DNA of 32,066 bases from Patescibacteria group bacterium (lineage in GTDB: Bacteria; Patescibacteriota; Patescibacteriia; 2-12-FULL-60-25), in the NCBI GenBank assembly GCA_022703155.1, contig JAKLEH010000014.1:1-32066 (forward strand), in the 5' to 3' direction. The notes below the pieces were generated by a model that saw nothing but the letters and a program-made list of their open reading frames with translations, searched no databases and was not told the origin of the DNA. Position numbers and translations under genes: made by a program. Below are positions 6,869 to 15,564 of this stretch, in pieces. Within the stretch, counting starts at the first letter, position 1. Every line of letters starts with the position of its first letter.

Positions 6869-8362
6869 CTACTCGTGGCCGTCTTTTTTGTTTTGGCCGG
6901 ACTTGCGGAAGGCCGAAACGTCGTAAGGTTGCGTGACTTGCGGCGTGGCGAAGATTCCGTCGTCACGGACGGCGGCGAAATTTCCGTCGCCATCATCCTC
7001 CGGCGGCGGTTCGATCCGCACCGCGCCCCAAGTGCGTGTCACGTTCGGATTGGCCGTGGCGTCGTCCAAGCGCGAAGACGGCGTGGGCACCATGATGATC
7101 GCTGGCGCGGGTTGGACGGCGGCTTCGAACGGGTCGAGGAGCGTGGGTTGGACGGTCCTTAGGTTTTCCGCCGCGACGATGTCGCGCAAGCTCGTATCCA
7201 ATTCAACGCTGTCGAAAGTGATTTCCGGCAAACTCTCGCGTTGCGGCGCGGGCCGCGGAACGCGCGCCGGCACGTCGGCTTTGGCCGACGGCGGCACGGT
7301 GATGCGCGTTGACAGCCCCTGCGGACGCCGCGCCGGCGGGGCATGCGCGGTCGGCGTGGGCACGGAGATGGGCATGGCCTCGAAGACCTGGTCCAATTCG
7401 TCCGTGGACGGCGGCGGAGCCGACGCGGGCTCCGCGAATTCCTCGGATGGCGGCAGGTTTTCCGGCTCCTCTCCCAAGAGGAGCAACATGACCGACATGC
7501 TCATCTTGAGGTGCGGGTTTTCGGTCGAGAGGAGTTCGAACCCGCGTTGCATCAGGGTGAGGCGCCTTTGCATGTCGTGCTCGGCTTTGACGGCCGAGGC
7601 CGTGGCTTCCTGCGCCTTGAGCGTTTCGGCCGTGAGCTCGTTGAAAGCCAGCGCCGCATCCACGCACCTCAAGGTCTCGATTTTGTGTTCCAAGGCCTTG
7701 AGCTGTTCCTCTTGCTCGATGGCCTTGCGTTCGAGCGTGCGCACGTAGCGCCACAACTCTTGGTTTTCGCGCGCGGCTTCGTCCAACGCCGAAGTGAAGA
7801 TCCGACTTTCTTTCGCTAGGCGGTCGACCCGTGTTTGGAGATTATGGTTCTCCAACTGTGATGTCTCAAGATTTTCCGCCAATTCCTGGTTCAGGGTCTT
7901 GAGCGCTTGGGTTTCCGGGTGCTCTTCTTGGCGGCGCTGGAACTCGCGTCGGCGCCAACGGTCGAGCTCGCGGTTTTTGGTGCGCAACATGACGCCGCAG
8001 ATTTGGGCCACGCGTCGCGGGTCGCGCATGAGCATGTCGCGCGTCACAACCATGATGGTCGTGCGTTTGAGCGCGCGGAAGCGCAATTTGAGGATGGCGT
8101 CATCCTTGAATCCGAACAGCAGATGTTCGAAGAAATATTCGCCGGCTTCCACCTGGTCGATGACCACGGTTTTGATGCCGTCGGGCGTGTCTTTGTCCGT
8201 TTCGACCGCGACCACGCCTTGACGCACGACAATCGCGCCGTTGATGCGTTCGTCGTCGGCGCTGATGACCGTGCCTTCCTGAACCACGATGTCCAACGGG
8301 CTGGGCAAGAAATCCGGACTGGGTCGAGAGGATTTTTTTTCCGGTTTGGGAGTCTGCGGCAT
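6869..8362 (-). CDS. Cyclic-nucleotide-binding-like domain with coiled coil and disordered tail
   Basis: 497 residues from ATG 8362, chosen because GGAGG lies seven bases upstream. Residues 24-126 look like the cupin-type CAP effector domain: repeated beta strands (GTVISADDERINGAIVVRQGV, VVIDQVEAGEYFFE), then an alpha segment. The canonical phosphate-binding GE..RSA cassette is absent, so ligand binding is doubtful. A long coiled coil follows (about 127-305), then a Pro/Ala-rich disordered region (about 315-420) and an acidic tail. There is no DNA-binding helix-turn-helix, so it is not a normal CRP/FNR regulator. It lies between the two large coiled-coil membrane genes and could be a cytoplasmic partner; that is inference from position and architecture only. 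Confidence 0.75.
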   Translation of the reverse strand: MPQTPKPEKKSSRPSPDFLPSPLDIVVQEGTVISADDERINGAIVVRQGVVAVETDKDTPDGIKTVVIDQVEAGEYFFEHLLFGFKDDAILKLRFRALKRTTIMVVTRDMLMRDPRRVAQICGVMLRTKNRELDRWRRREFQRRQEEHPETQALKTLNQELAENLETSQLENHNLQTRVDRLAKESRIFTSALDEAARENQELWRYVRTLERKAIEQEEQLKALEHKIETLRCVDAALAFNELTAETLKAQEATASAVKAEHDMQRRLTLMQRGFELLSTENPHLKMSMSVMLLLLGEEPENLPPSEEFAEPASAPPPSTDELDQVFEAMPISVPTPTAHAPPARRPQGLSTRITVPPSAKADVPARVPRPAPQRESLPEITFDSVELDTSLRDIVAAENLRTVQPTLLDPFEAAVQPAPAIIMVPTPSSRLDDATANPNVTRTWGAVRIEPPPEDDGDGNFAAVRDDGIFATPQVTQPYDVSAFRKSGQNKKDGHE

Positions 8363-8414
8363 CCGTTTTCCTCCGCTGCTTTTAGCCAGGTTTGAAAGTG
8401 CCAAAGGACGATTA

Positions 8415-8442
8415 ACTATACCGTTTTCAACGTGTTTGTCAA
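8415..8442 (-). promoter_or_regulatory. Promoter of the cNMP-like coiled-coil gene
   Basis: Minus strand TTGACA (8442-8437), 16-base spacer, TATAGT (8420-8415). Close to consensus. Confidence 0.8.
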
Positions 8443-8491
8443 TGGTCCATGACGGCTTTTTGTGTGCGCGGCCAGCGGAAAGTCTCTGCCC

Positions 8492-9733
8492 CTAGCCGAG
8501 TTGGTTTTGAAGTTTGAGCACCAGGATGTTGCGGCGCACGTGTTGGTCCGGGCGTTGGTAGTACAGGGCCGGCGGCCGCGCGTCTACGTTCGATAACGGA
8601 TGTTTGAGCGTATAACCCAAAGTCGCCAGTTCCTGGACGATTCCCGGTTGGATGACTTTTTTGTCCGCTTTGTAAGACGGCAGAACCATAACTACGATCG
8701 CGGTGTCTTTGAGCGTCGGGCGGAGGGCGGTGAGCGCGCGGCGCCACACGTCGCCAACCTCTTGGGCGATGCCTTGCAGATGCTCTTCGGTTTCGTCGCC
8801 GCGCAGAGGCGGGCCCAGCCAACCTTCGGTCACCACGGCGTCCACGGAACGCGGCGGGATTTTTTTGTCGATTTGTCTGGCGTCGCTTTGGAACACGGAA
8901 AATTTTTGATTGGCGCCGCGGTCCAGCAGGTTTTCGCTAATGAGCCAGTCGTTGTTGGCTTGCGTATCCTGGATGCAGCGCTGCGCAATGTCCGAACCCA
9001 TGATGCGCCCAGCGTCCGTGGCCAAAGCCGCCTCCATAAGCACGGTACCCGAACCGCAGAAAGGATCGAGCAGGGCGCCGCCTTTGGGCACGCGCGCCAA
9101 ATTTACCATCATGCGCGCGAGTTTGGGTGGCAGCATGCCGCCGCGGTCGTCGCGTCGCGGCCGGCCGTAATCGCGCGCGCTCCACGCGTCCGCGTCCTGC
9201 ACCTGGGCCGTCCTGCCGACATAAACCGTCACGTCTGGATTTTTGCCTGCTACATCCCTCTTTCCTCCGTCGGATATGACGACGATATCCGCATTCGGCG
9301 TTTCCAGCAGTTTGCATTTGGCCACGGCCGCTGGCGAAATCTCCTTGCCTTCGTCGCCCGTCACCCAACGTACCGAATGGCCTTTTTCCCTGAGTACCTT
9401 TTTGACGGCCATGGGGAATTTTTCGAATTGTTTTTTCGACTTTTCAGGCACGAACGCGGTAAATCCGAAGTCCAAAGCCGCCGCGTCGCGGGTCGAGATG
9501 GTTTCGGCGACGGTGCTTGGATTAAGGTCTCCGGTTTTGGTTTCGAGCACTATGTCGCCGAGCTTGACCGTCCCGCCCAGCAGGTTCATGAGCTTTGCGC
9601 CGTCCCAGTTCTGGACATCCAAAACCGCTGCCCGGTCTTGGAACGCCAAAAGTTTGGCTTGGGGCAGAATCGAAAGCAGTTCGGCCAACGCCAAGTCAGG
9701 GTGATTGCCCAAGACCAAAAAATGTTTTGACAT
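8492..9733 (-). CDS. Trm11/TrmG10-like RNA (guanine-N2) methyltransferase
   Basis: 413 residues. The N-terminal half (1-185) resembles the THUMP-containing part of Trm11-type tRNA methyltransferases. The C-terminal half is a Rossmann methyltransferase: DYGRPRRDDRGGMLPPKLARMM (188-209), motif I LLDPFCGSGTVLMEA (221-235), GSDIA (246-250). Motif IV, normally DPPY, reads TEGWLGPP at 302-309, so the catalytic loop is altered. The likely substrate is a tRNA guanine; the exact position cannot be read. No Shine-Dalgarno sequence precedes ATG 9733, but a TTGTAA-17-TAATAT promoter places transcription just upstream, suggesting a very short leader. Confidence 0.8.
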   Translation of the reverse strand: MSKHFLVLGNHPDLALAELLSILPQAKLLAFQDRAAVLDVQNWDGAKLMNLLGGTVKLGDIVLETKTGDLNPSTVAETISTRDAAALDFGFTAFVPEKSKKQFEKFPMAVKKVLREKGHSVRWVTGDEGKEISPAAVAKCKLLETPNADIVVISDGGKRDVAGKNPDVTVYVGRTAQVQDADAWSARDYGRPRRDDRGGMLPPKLARMMVNLARVPKGGALLDPFCGSGTVLMEAALATDAGRIMGSDIAQRCIQDTQANNDWLISENLLDRGANQKFSVFQSDARQIDKKIPPRSVDAVVTEGWLGPPLRGDETEEHLQGIAQEVGDVWRRALTALRPTLKDTAIVVMVLPSYKADKKVIQPGIVQELATLGYTLKHPLSNVDARPPALYYQRPDQHVRRNILVLKLQNQLG

Positions 9734-9800
9734 ACGGAATGTAGCAATATTAAGCCAAAATCAAGGATTTTACAAGTTTTTTGCCGCAGGCGTCATCGGG

Positions 9801-9829
9801 TTGACATTCTTTGAATAATATGGTGGGCT
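9801..9829 (+). promoter_or_regulatory. Promoter of the second coiled-coil membrane gene
   Basis: TTGACA (9801-9806), 17-base spacer, TGGGCT (9824-9829) inside TATGGTGGGCT. It has the same boxes and spacing as 3691-3719, suggesting joint expression of the two paralogues. Confidence 0.6.
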
Positions 9830-9917
9830 ATTTTCGTCCGATAGGATATTGTAATACGGCTCCTTAGACAACAATTCAAAGCAACGTAGCGAAAATCGCC
9901 AACCAATGAGGAAGTCA

Positions 9918-12900
9918 ATGGCCACGTTCGCAATCGCAAGCAATTATGGTTTTTTGGCCAAACTGCCACGTTCCTTGTGGGGCATGGCGGTGGCGGCTTG
10001 CGTGATCATCACGCCCGTGTCCGCGCTGGCGCAGTCCAACGACGCGCCTTACGCGGCCACCGAGAAGCCGTGCTATACGACCATCAAAAAGACCGACGAA
10101 CAGTTAGTCTTGTCTTTCAGCCCGGATTGCGATCTGCGACGGTTGGCCCGCGCCTTCCCCATTTATGAGGACGGCAAGTCCATCTCCACGCAGCGCTATC
10201 TGCAATCCCTGTATGCCATGAACGGTCGTGACCGCACGGATGGCGCCAAGCCCACCGTGGGTCGCGGTTGCGTGCGTCCCGGCAAACCGTCTCCCGACGC
10301 CACGCCCGGCGAACTCGCGGCGTGTCCGGACGGATTGATGAACTACTACGCCACGCCGACCGACGATTCCATGGCGCGGATTATCGTGCCGTTCGCGCGC
10401 GCCCTGACCTATGAGGAAAAACTGGCCAAGCGCGTCAAGGAACTGGAAGCGGAAAACGCCGCGCTCAAAAAGGGCGAGGCGCCCGCGGCCAAGCAGGACA
10501 AGCCTGCCGACGACAAAGCATTGGCCGCGTCCAAAGCCGAGGCGGACAAGAAATTGTCCGTGGCCAACGCCGCCCTCGCGGCCGCCACGGCCGAGAATGA
10601 GCATCAGAGTTTCTGGCTGACCGTTTTCGTGCTGTTCGCGGCTATCAGCTCCGCCCTGGCGACGTTGTTCGCGATTCTGTGGTATCGGGCGGACAAGAAA
10701 CGCCCGGTCAAATACGTGGACCGCATCAAGGAAGTGGAAGTCGTCCGCGAAGTCCGCGTGGAAGGCGACTGGACCGAACGCGAAAAGAAGCTTACCGACG
10801 CGTTCGAGCAAGTCGTGCAGGACAAGCTGCGGGCCAAGGACAAGGAACTTACGAACGCCATGGCGCGCGCCAATACGTTCGCGGACGAACGCGACCAAGC
10901 GGTCGCGGCGGCCAAGCGGGGCAATGAGGAATTGGCCAAATTGCGCACGCAGACCGCGAACGACGCGCGCCGTATCGGTGAGCTCGAAAGCGAGCGCGAC
11001 CAGGCATTGGACACGGCGCAGAAGTCGCAGAAGATTCTGGCCGTGCGCCCGGCGTCCGATCCGTCCGTGGACATCCTCAAACAGAGGATTGCCCAACTGG
11101 AAGCGCAAGTTTCGCGTCCCGTTGAAGGCAGCGCGCATGGGCTGGCCGAAGACAAATTCGCAGCCGAAGCGCGCGCGTCGCAATTCGAGCGCGAGCTCAA
11201 GCAGACGACCGCCGAACGCGATGCGGCCCAGGCCGCATTGGACAGCTCGCAGGACGAAGTCAGGCGCCTTAAGGACGCCAACGAATTCCTGGCTTCGGAG
11301 AAGGAAGAACTGCTGTCACAGCGCAACCGCGCCTATCTCGAAAGGGACCGGGCCAAGGCTGAGACCGACAAGCAGTCAGACCGCGTCAAGGTGCTCGAAG
11401 GGCAATTGGCCCAGGTCACCCAAGAGCGAGACACGGCGCGTACCGGCAACCAAGACCTGCGCGACCAGCTCGAAACGTTCCGCGCCGACGCGACCAAGGT
11501 CAGATCCAGCATCGCGCCTCCCGTGCGCGCGCCGGCGACGGACGATAGCGAAGTCGTAGCCGCGCTCAAACGCGAGTTGGCCGATAAGGATAAGATGATC
11601 GAGGACTTTAAGTCCACGTTCAACTCCATGCGTCCGCCGCCGGCGGATAGCCTTTCCTCAGTGATTCCGCCGGGACCGCCTAAGGCCCCGGAAGGGGTCA
11701 TGGCGGGAACGGCGATTTCCTCAGTGACAAGCGGTAAGAGCGATGCGGAAATCACCGTAGCGCAAAACGACAACGACACGGACGAAGTGGTGGTGCTCGA
11801 GACGCTGCGCGACCATCTGTCGGCGCTGGGCCAGGCCCAACACCGGCACGCTGCGCTCAAAGCGCAGCTCGACAGCCTCGAGTCCATCGTACAGGTGGCC
11901 AAGCGGGCTTTGGAAGACGCCGCGCACGACGACGCGAAACGCCACGGCCAAGAACGGCTGTCGCGCGCCGAGGTGCGCGCCGCCGAAGTCCAAGTGCAGT
12001 GCGCCGCGGCCCAAGACGAACTCGAAGAATTGAAGCGTCTGGGGGCGAACCGGGGGTATGACGCGTTCCGCCTTGCGGACGCGCCCCAACCTTCGTCCGT
12101 CCAGTCTGAAGCCGCGCTGTCCGAAGGCTTGGCCAAGGCCATCGAGGATTGCCGGGACATCATCGTTCCGCCGACCTACCGTTGGCCCGCGCCGCAAATC
12201 GGTTCCGAGACTCAACACGAACGCGACGTGCTGTTCGAAGCGGCAAAGGAGTCCATCATCCTGATGGGCGCCGATCCCGCTGGGCTCAAGGACAAATCGG
12301 CCGGGGAAATCGCGAATCAGCTGAAGACCCGGGCGGTCAGCGTGGCGGCCACGGCATCGCACAACAGCCAAAGCTTCACCACGGCCCACGAACGCGCGCT
12401 GCAACTGGAAAGCGTTTTGGCCGAGGAGCGCGAAGCCGCGGCCAAGGTCCAGCAGTCATACAAGGCGCTGGAGCGCGAACATGAGCAGGCGGTGATGCAG
12501 AAGGTCGCTTTGCGCGACGCGCTGCTCAACGCCAATAAGCTCAAGCGCGAATTGCAGCGCCGCTTTGACCACGCGGTCGAGGAACGCCGCAATTTCCTAG
12601 AAGCGCAGACGCCGCGTACGTCCGAAGAGCGTTTGGCCCTGGCTGAATTGCGCGTGGCCGAAGCCGAACGCGAAACCGCGAACCTGCAATCCCAGCTCAG
12701 CCAGTTGTTGGGCGAAAACTCCGCTTACCGTGACCATTTCGAGGAGCTCGAAAGGGTTCGGGGTTCCGCGGGGCAGGAAATCGCGGCCAAGGAAGTTTGG
12801 GATCGGCAAAAGCAGGGCATTTACAATTGCTTGGCCGCGCTCGAACTAGGCCGTTCCGGCGACACGACGCCAGGGGCTCGCGCGGATGCGGAGCAGGCGG

Positions 12901-13325
12901 CGCTCAAACCGCCGGCCGTGCCCAAAGGCGACTTCCGAATCAAGGTCCAGCAGCGTTTGGCCTTGGCCGAATGGGGCGAGGTCCAATCGCTGTTCAAGAC
13001 CCTGGTCACGGACATGTCCTCGCGGCTCCAGCGCGGCGATCGGCTGGTGTACCTGGTGCAGACCGAAGAGGATCTGTATGGCTTGCACGAATTCCTGTGC
13101 ATGCCGCTCGAGTACGCGAGCACTGTGGACCGTAGCCTGATCGTCCGCGTGGACGAAGTACAGCGCGTCCACCACGCCGCCGATCCACAATGCCGTCGCC
13201 GCAACAACGACGAATCGGTTTCCGTGGTCCGTGCGACAAGGACGCTACGTCCCCAAGAACGGGCTTCCGAAACCCCGGAGGAACTCCAAGACCTGCTGGG
13301 CAACGGCGGCCGTTCGCCATCCTAA
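9918..13325 (+). CDS. Large membrane-anchored coiled-coil protein (paralogue 2)
   Basis: 1135 residues from ATG 9918 (AGGA five bases upstream; ATG 9906 is an alternative). Plan: signal peptide (about 15-39, PVSALAQ); exported domain with C52, C71, C118, C136; coiled linker (168-225); one membrane span (231-256); a very long coiled coil (about 265-560); Pro-rich linker (PPPADSLSS, IPPGPPKAPEG); further coiled coil to about 1000; C-terminal domain (about 1005-1135) with DRLVYLVQTEEDLYGLHEFLC and VHHAADPQCRR. The first two cysteines are 19 residues apart, exactly as in the protein at 3806-6442, and both share RPGKP after the third cysteine. The extra length lies in the coiled coils. No known family is recognised; a long spacer or scaffold tethered in the membrane is the simplest reading. 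Confidence 0.85.
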   Translation: MATFAIASNYGFLAKLPRSLWGMAVAACVIITPVSALAQSNDAPYAATEKPCYTTIKKTDEQLVLSFSPDCDLRRLARAFPIYEDGKSISTQRYLQSLYAMNGRDRTDGAKPTVGRGCVRPGKPSPDATPGELAACPDGLMNYYATPTDDSMARIIVPFARALTYEEKLAKRVKELEAENAALKKGEAPAAKQDKPADDKALAASKAEADKKLSVANAALAAATAENEHQSFWLTVFVLFAAISSALATLFAILWYRADKKRPVKYVDRIKEVEVVREVRVEGDWTEREKKLTDAFEQVVQDKLRAKDKELTNAMARANTFADERDQAVAAAKRGNEELAKLRTQTANDARRIGELESERDQALDTAQKSQKILAVRPASDPSVDILKQRIAQLEAQVSRPVEGSAHGLAEDKFAAEARASQFERELKQTTAERDAAQAALDSSQDEVRRLKDANEFLASEKEELLSQRNRAYLERDRAKAETDKQSDRVKVLEGQLAQVTQERDTARTGNQDLRDQLETFRADATKVRSSIAPPVRAPATDDSEVVAALKRELADKDKMIEDFKSTFNSMRPPPADSLSSVIPPGPPKAPEGVMAGTAISSVTSGKSDAEITVAQNDNDTDEVVVLETLRDHLSALGQAQHRHAALKAQLDSLESIVQVAKRALEDAAHDDAKRHGQERLSRAEVRAAEVQVQCAAAQDELEELKRLGANRGYDAFRLADAPQPSSVQSEAALSEGLAKAIEDCRDIIVPPTYRWPAPQIGSETQHERDVLFEAAKESIILMGADPAGLKDKSAGEIANQLKTRAVSVAATASHNSQSFTTAHERALQLESVLAEEREAAAKVQQSYKALEREHEQAVMQKVALRDALLNANKLKRELQRRFDHAVEERRNFLEAQTPRTSEERLALAELRVAEAERETANLQSQLSQLLGENSAYRDHFEELERVRGSAGQEIAAKEVWDRQKQGIYNCLAALELGRSGDTTPGARADAEQAALKPPAVPKGDFRIKVQQRLALAEWGEVQSLFKTLVTDMSSRLQRGDRLVYLVQTEEDLYGLHEFLCMPLEYASTVDRSLIVRVDEVQRVHHAADPQCRRRNNDESVSVVRATRTLRPQERASETPEELQDLLGNGGRSPS

Positions 13326-13356
13326 CCCCAATCCGACTCAGGAAAGGGGTTTTTTC
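13325..13356 (+). terminator. Terminator of paralogue 2
   Basis: Stem aacccc (13325-13330)/ggggtt (13347-13352) with a T run directly after; overlaps the stop codon by one base. Confidence 0.75.
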
Positions 13357-13360
13357 ATAT

Positions 13361-13482
13361 TCATGAAACATTTAGCATGTATCATGTACCAGGGAGGGAC
13401 TTAAGACTTGAGACTTTAGTCTTTGGCCCTGAGTCCTTGGTCCTAGGTCCTGATACATGCTCAATGTTACATGATATATGTT
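13361..13482 (+). repeat. Long intergenic heptad palindrome
   Basis: About 120 bp. The outer arms acatttagcatg (13369-13380) and catgctcaatgt (13456-13467) pair at 11 of 12 positions. The middle is an unbroken ladder of 7-bp units: gggactt, aagactt, gagactt, tagtctt, tggccct, gagtcct, tggtcct, aggtcct. No coding potential. Confidence 0.8.
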
Positions 13483-13488
13483 CCCCGC

Positions 13489-13517
13489 TTGACTCTTTCC
13501 CCGGTTTTCATTAATGT
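13489..13517 (+). promoter_or_regulatory. rpsF operon promoter
   Basis: TTGACT (13489-13494), 17-base spacer, TAATGT (13512-13517). Confidence 0.65.
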
Positions 13518-13625
13518 AAGGCCACTTTCGGCCAACCCGAAAGCCTAATTAATCAACGTGTGGCTTGCCGGCCAACCCCCTTAATCGGGGATCTCCGGGC
13601 TTTGGTCCGGAGTCGTGCAAACCCT
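13518..13625 (+). promoter_or_regulatory. Structured rpsF leader (possible S6:S18 autoregulatory RNA)
   Basis: A roughly 105-base leader with several hairpins: ctttcgg/ccgaaag, cccc-ttaat-c-gggg (13577-13590) and ctccgg/ccggag (13593-13612). rpsF leaders in many bacteria carry a motif bound by the S6:S18 complex. The position and stems fit, but the consensus could not be checked. No Shine-Dalgarno sequence is visible before ATG 13626. Confidence 0.4.
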
Positions 13626-14171
13626 ATGCGTACATACGAACTGCTCTACATCATTCCGGCCACTTTGACCGACGAAGAAGTGGCCAAGACCGAGGGCGAA
13701 ATCCAAGCCCTGGTTCAAAAGTACGGCGGCACCCCCAAGGAAAGCCGTCGCCTGGGCAAACTCAAGCTTGCCTACTTAATCAAACACGTGCGCCACGGAC
13801 ATTACGTTTTGGCGACTTTCGAGGCCGAGCCCCAAGCCGTGGCCAAAATCAACGAGGCGTTGCGCATCGCGGACAAGGTGCTGCGCCACCTCATCCTTTC
13901 GGCCGAAGAGGCGGGCGGACCTTTTGAGTTGGTCCAATACCAGGAAATCGTGGTCGAGGGCACGTCCAAAGACGACCGTGCCAAGCGCAAGCGCCAGGAC
14001 AAGCCCGTGTCCGAAGACGTGAAGGCCGCCGCCGCTCTGGAACAGGGCGCGGAAGACAAGCCGGCCGAAAAGACGGAAGCCCCGGCTGAAGCCGCCGAAG
14101 AACCACTGAAGAATCTGAGCGCCGATGAGCTGGACCGCAAGATCGACGCCGCGCTCTCGGAGAACGCATAA
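13626..14171 (+). CDS. rpsF: 30S ribosomal protein bS6
   Basis: 181 residues. The N-terminal 100 form the S6 ferredoxin-like fold (MRTYELLYIIPATLTDEEV, RRLGKLKLAYLIKHVRHGHYVL, LRIADKVLRHLIL). It binds bS18 and 16S rRNA in the 30S platform. An acidic, Ala/Lys/Glu-rich tail of about 75 residues (from about 105) makes it longer than the usual 95-140. First gene of rpsF-ssb-rpsR; rplI, which often follows, is absent. An in-frame reading back to 13560 is rejected because the start MRTYE matches the family. Confidence 0.95.
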   Translation: MRTYELLYIIPATLTDEEVAKTEGEIQALVQKYGGTPKESRRLGKLKLAYLIKHVRHGHYVLATFEAEPQAVAKINEALRIADKVLRHLILSAEEAGGPFELVQYQEIVVEGTSKDDRAKRKRQDKPVSEDVKAAAALEQGAEDKPAEKTEAPAEAAEEPLKNLSADELDRKIDAALSENA

Positions 14172-14253
14172 GAGATCGGAACGGCACGTAACGCACAGCG
14201 CGAAGCTCCAGTTCTGAGTTCATCCATCGTCCCGTAATTCATCATTGAAAAAT

Positions 14254-14691
14254 ATGTCCATGAGCCTCAATCGCGCGCAGATCATCGGCAACCTGACCCG
14301 CGATCCGGAACTGCGCAACACCACCAGCGGCCAAAGCGTGACCAATTTTACCGTGGCCACCTCGTCGCAGTGGACCGACCCGCAAGGCGCCAAACAGGAG
14401 CGCAGCGAATTCCATCCGATAGTCGCTTGGGGCAAGTTGGCCGAAATCTGCTCGCAGTATTTGGCCAAAGGCCGCAAGGTGTACGTGGAAGGACGCCTGC
14501 AGACGCGCGAATGGGAGACTCCGGACGGACAAAAGCGCCAACGCACGGAAATCGTGGCCGAAAACATGATCATGTTGGACCGCGCCCCGCAAGGCGGAGG
14601 CATTGCCGGCCAAGCGCCGACAGTCCGCGCCCCGGCCATGGACCAGGGCGTAGGCGACCAAGAGATCCGCGTGGAGGACATACCATTTTAA
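14254..14691 (+). CDS. ssb: Single-stranded DNA-binding protein
   Basis: 145 residues. OB-fold SSB: LNRAQIIGNLTRDPELRNTT, VTNFTVATSSQWTD, HPIVAWGKLAEICSQYLAKG, VYVEGRLQTREWET. The acidic C-terminal tip VEDIPF is the usual docking peptide for replication and repair partners. ATG 14254 and ATG 14260 are both possible; TTG 14245 is unlikely. It sits between rpsF and rpsR, as in most bacteria. Confidence 0.96.
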   Translation: MSMSLNRAQIIGNLTRDPELRNTTSGQSVTNFTVATSSQWTDPQGAKQERSEFHPIVAWGKLAEICSQYLAKGRKVYVEGRLQTREWETPDGQKRQRTEIVAENMIMLDRAPQGGGIAGQAPTVRAPAMDQGVGDQEIRVEDIPF

Positions 14692-14703
14692 ACTACCCAA
14701 CGT

Positions 14704-14916
14704 ATGCCAAAGAACGAAAAGTCTTGCCAATTCTGCAAGGCCAACCTCAAGACCATCAACTACAAGGATACCAACACCTTGCGCCGCTACCTGTCGTCCT
14801 TCGGACGCATCGTGCCACGCAAGCGCAGCGGCGTGTGCGCCTGGCACCAGCGCAAGCTGGCTTCGTCCATCAAACGCGCGCGCTTCATGGCGCTTCTGCC
14901 GTATCTGGTGCGATAA
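14704..14916 (+). CDS. rpsR: 30S ribosomal protein bS18
   Basis: 70 residues with the S18 core (INYKDTNTLRRYLSSFGRIVPRKRSG, then the basic stretch HQRKLASSIKRARFMALLPY). It carries C8, C11, C45 and H48, a set that could bind zinc as in the C+ form of S18. It starts 12 bases after the ssb stop. Confidence 0.96.
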   Translation: MPKNEKSCQFCKANLKTINYKDTNTLRRYLSSFGRIVPRKRSGVCAWHQRKLASSIKRARFMALLPYLVR

Positions 14917-14917
14917 T

Positions 14918-14951
14918 GTCGGAGGTCGGAAGTCGTTAAGCAGGAAGTCGG
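14918..14951 (+). repeat. Short intergenic heptad repeats (gaagtcg units)
   Basis: Repeated gtcgga / gaagtcg units. The same unit, read on the other strand, builds the right half of the insert in iscS (1176-1201). Confidence 0.6.
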
Positions 14952-14956
14952 ATGAT

Positions 14957-15000
14957 ATTCAAAAAAAAGAAACCCGGGGTCAGCCTCGGGTTTTTTGAAT
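14957..15000 (+). terminator. Terminator of the rpsF operon
   Basis: Stem aaacccg/cgggttt (14970-14993) flanked by an A run and a T run that also pair (attcaaaaaa/ttttttgaat), so it could act in both directions. Confidence 0.85.
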
Positions 15001-15031
15001 ATTTCGCCGCGGCGTGGTTCAATGCACGCAT

Positions 15032-15538
15032 ATGCCAAACCAATTTTTGCCGCGCGTCCGCCCGGGTTGGGACGAGTATTTCATGTCCATCTGCCGCGTA
15101 GTGGCCACGCGTTCGCATGACCACGACACCCACGTGGGCAGCGTCATCGTCAGCCCCAATCGTCGCATCGTGTCCACGGGTTACAACGGTTTGCCGGCCG
15201 GCGTACAGGACGACGCTTGGGCCACCAAACGCGAACAGTCCGTGACCGTACCGGGCATCGTGGACGCGACTATCCAATACCAAGTCGACAAATACGACAC
15301 CGTGACCCACGCCGAGGCCAACGCCATCGTGTCCGCGGCCGAAAGCCTGCGCGGCTGCAGCCTGTATTGCACGCTGTACCCGTGCAACGAATGCGCCAAG
15401 CTCATCATCACCGCGGGCATCAAAAAAGTGTATTTTGAAGACATCCGCGAAGCCAAACAACAGGCCATCGCCAAAATTTTGTTCCAGCAGGCGGGCATCG
15501 AAACCGTCAAAATCGGATTGGCCAAGCGAAACGCCTGA
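15032..15538 (+). CDS. dCMP deaminase family protein
   Basis: 168 residues, zinc-dependent cytidine/deoxycytidylate deaminase fold. Catalytic zinc site: H93-A-E95 in VTHAEANAIV and P117-C118-N-E-C121 in YPCNECAKLII. The stretch STGYNGLPAGVQDD is typical of dCMP deaminases, which make dUMP for dTMP synthesis. ATG 15032 begins MPNQFLPRVRPGWDEYFM, a family-like N-terminus. Flanked by a terminator and a new promoter, so probably transcribed alone. Confidence 0.92.
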   Translation: MPNQFLPRVRPGWDEYFMSICRVVATRSHDHDTHVGSVIVSPNRRIVSTGYNGLPAGVQDDAWATKREQSVTVPGIVDATIQYQVDKYDTVTHAEANAIVSAAESLRGCSLYCTLYPCNECAKLIITAGIKKVYFEDIREAKQQAIAKILFQQAGIETVKIGLAKRNA

Positions 15539-15564
15539 CGTTTTCGTGCGGCGCGGTCCCCGGT

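Noticed and set aside
13361-13482. Palindrome considered as a bidirectional terminator
   Set aside because: A separate terminator with a T run already follows the gene at 13325-13356, and this element lacks T runs and shows a 7-bp ladder.
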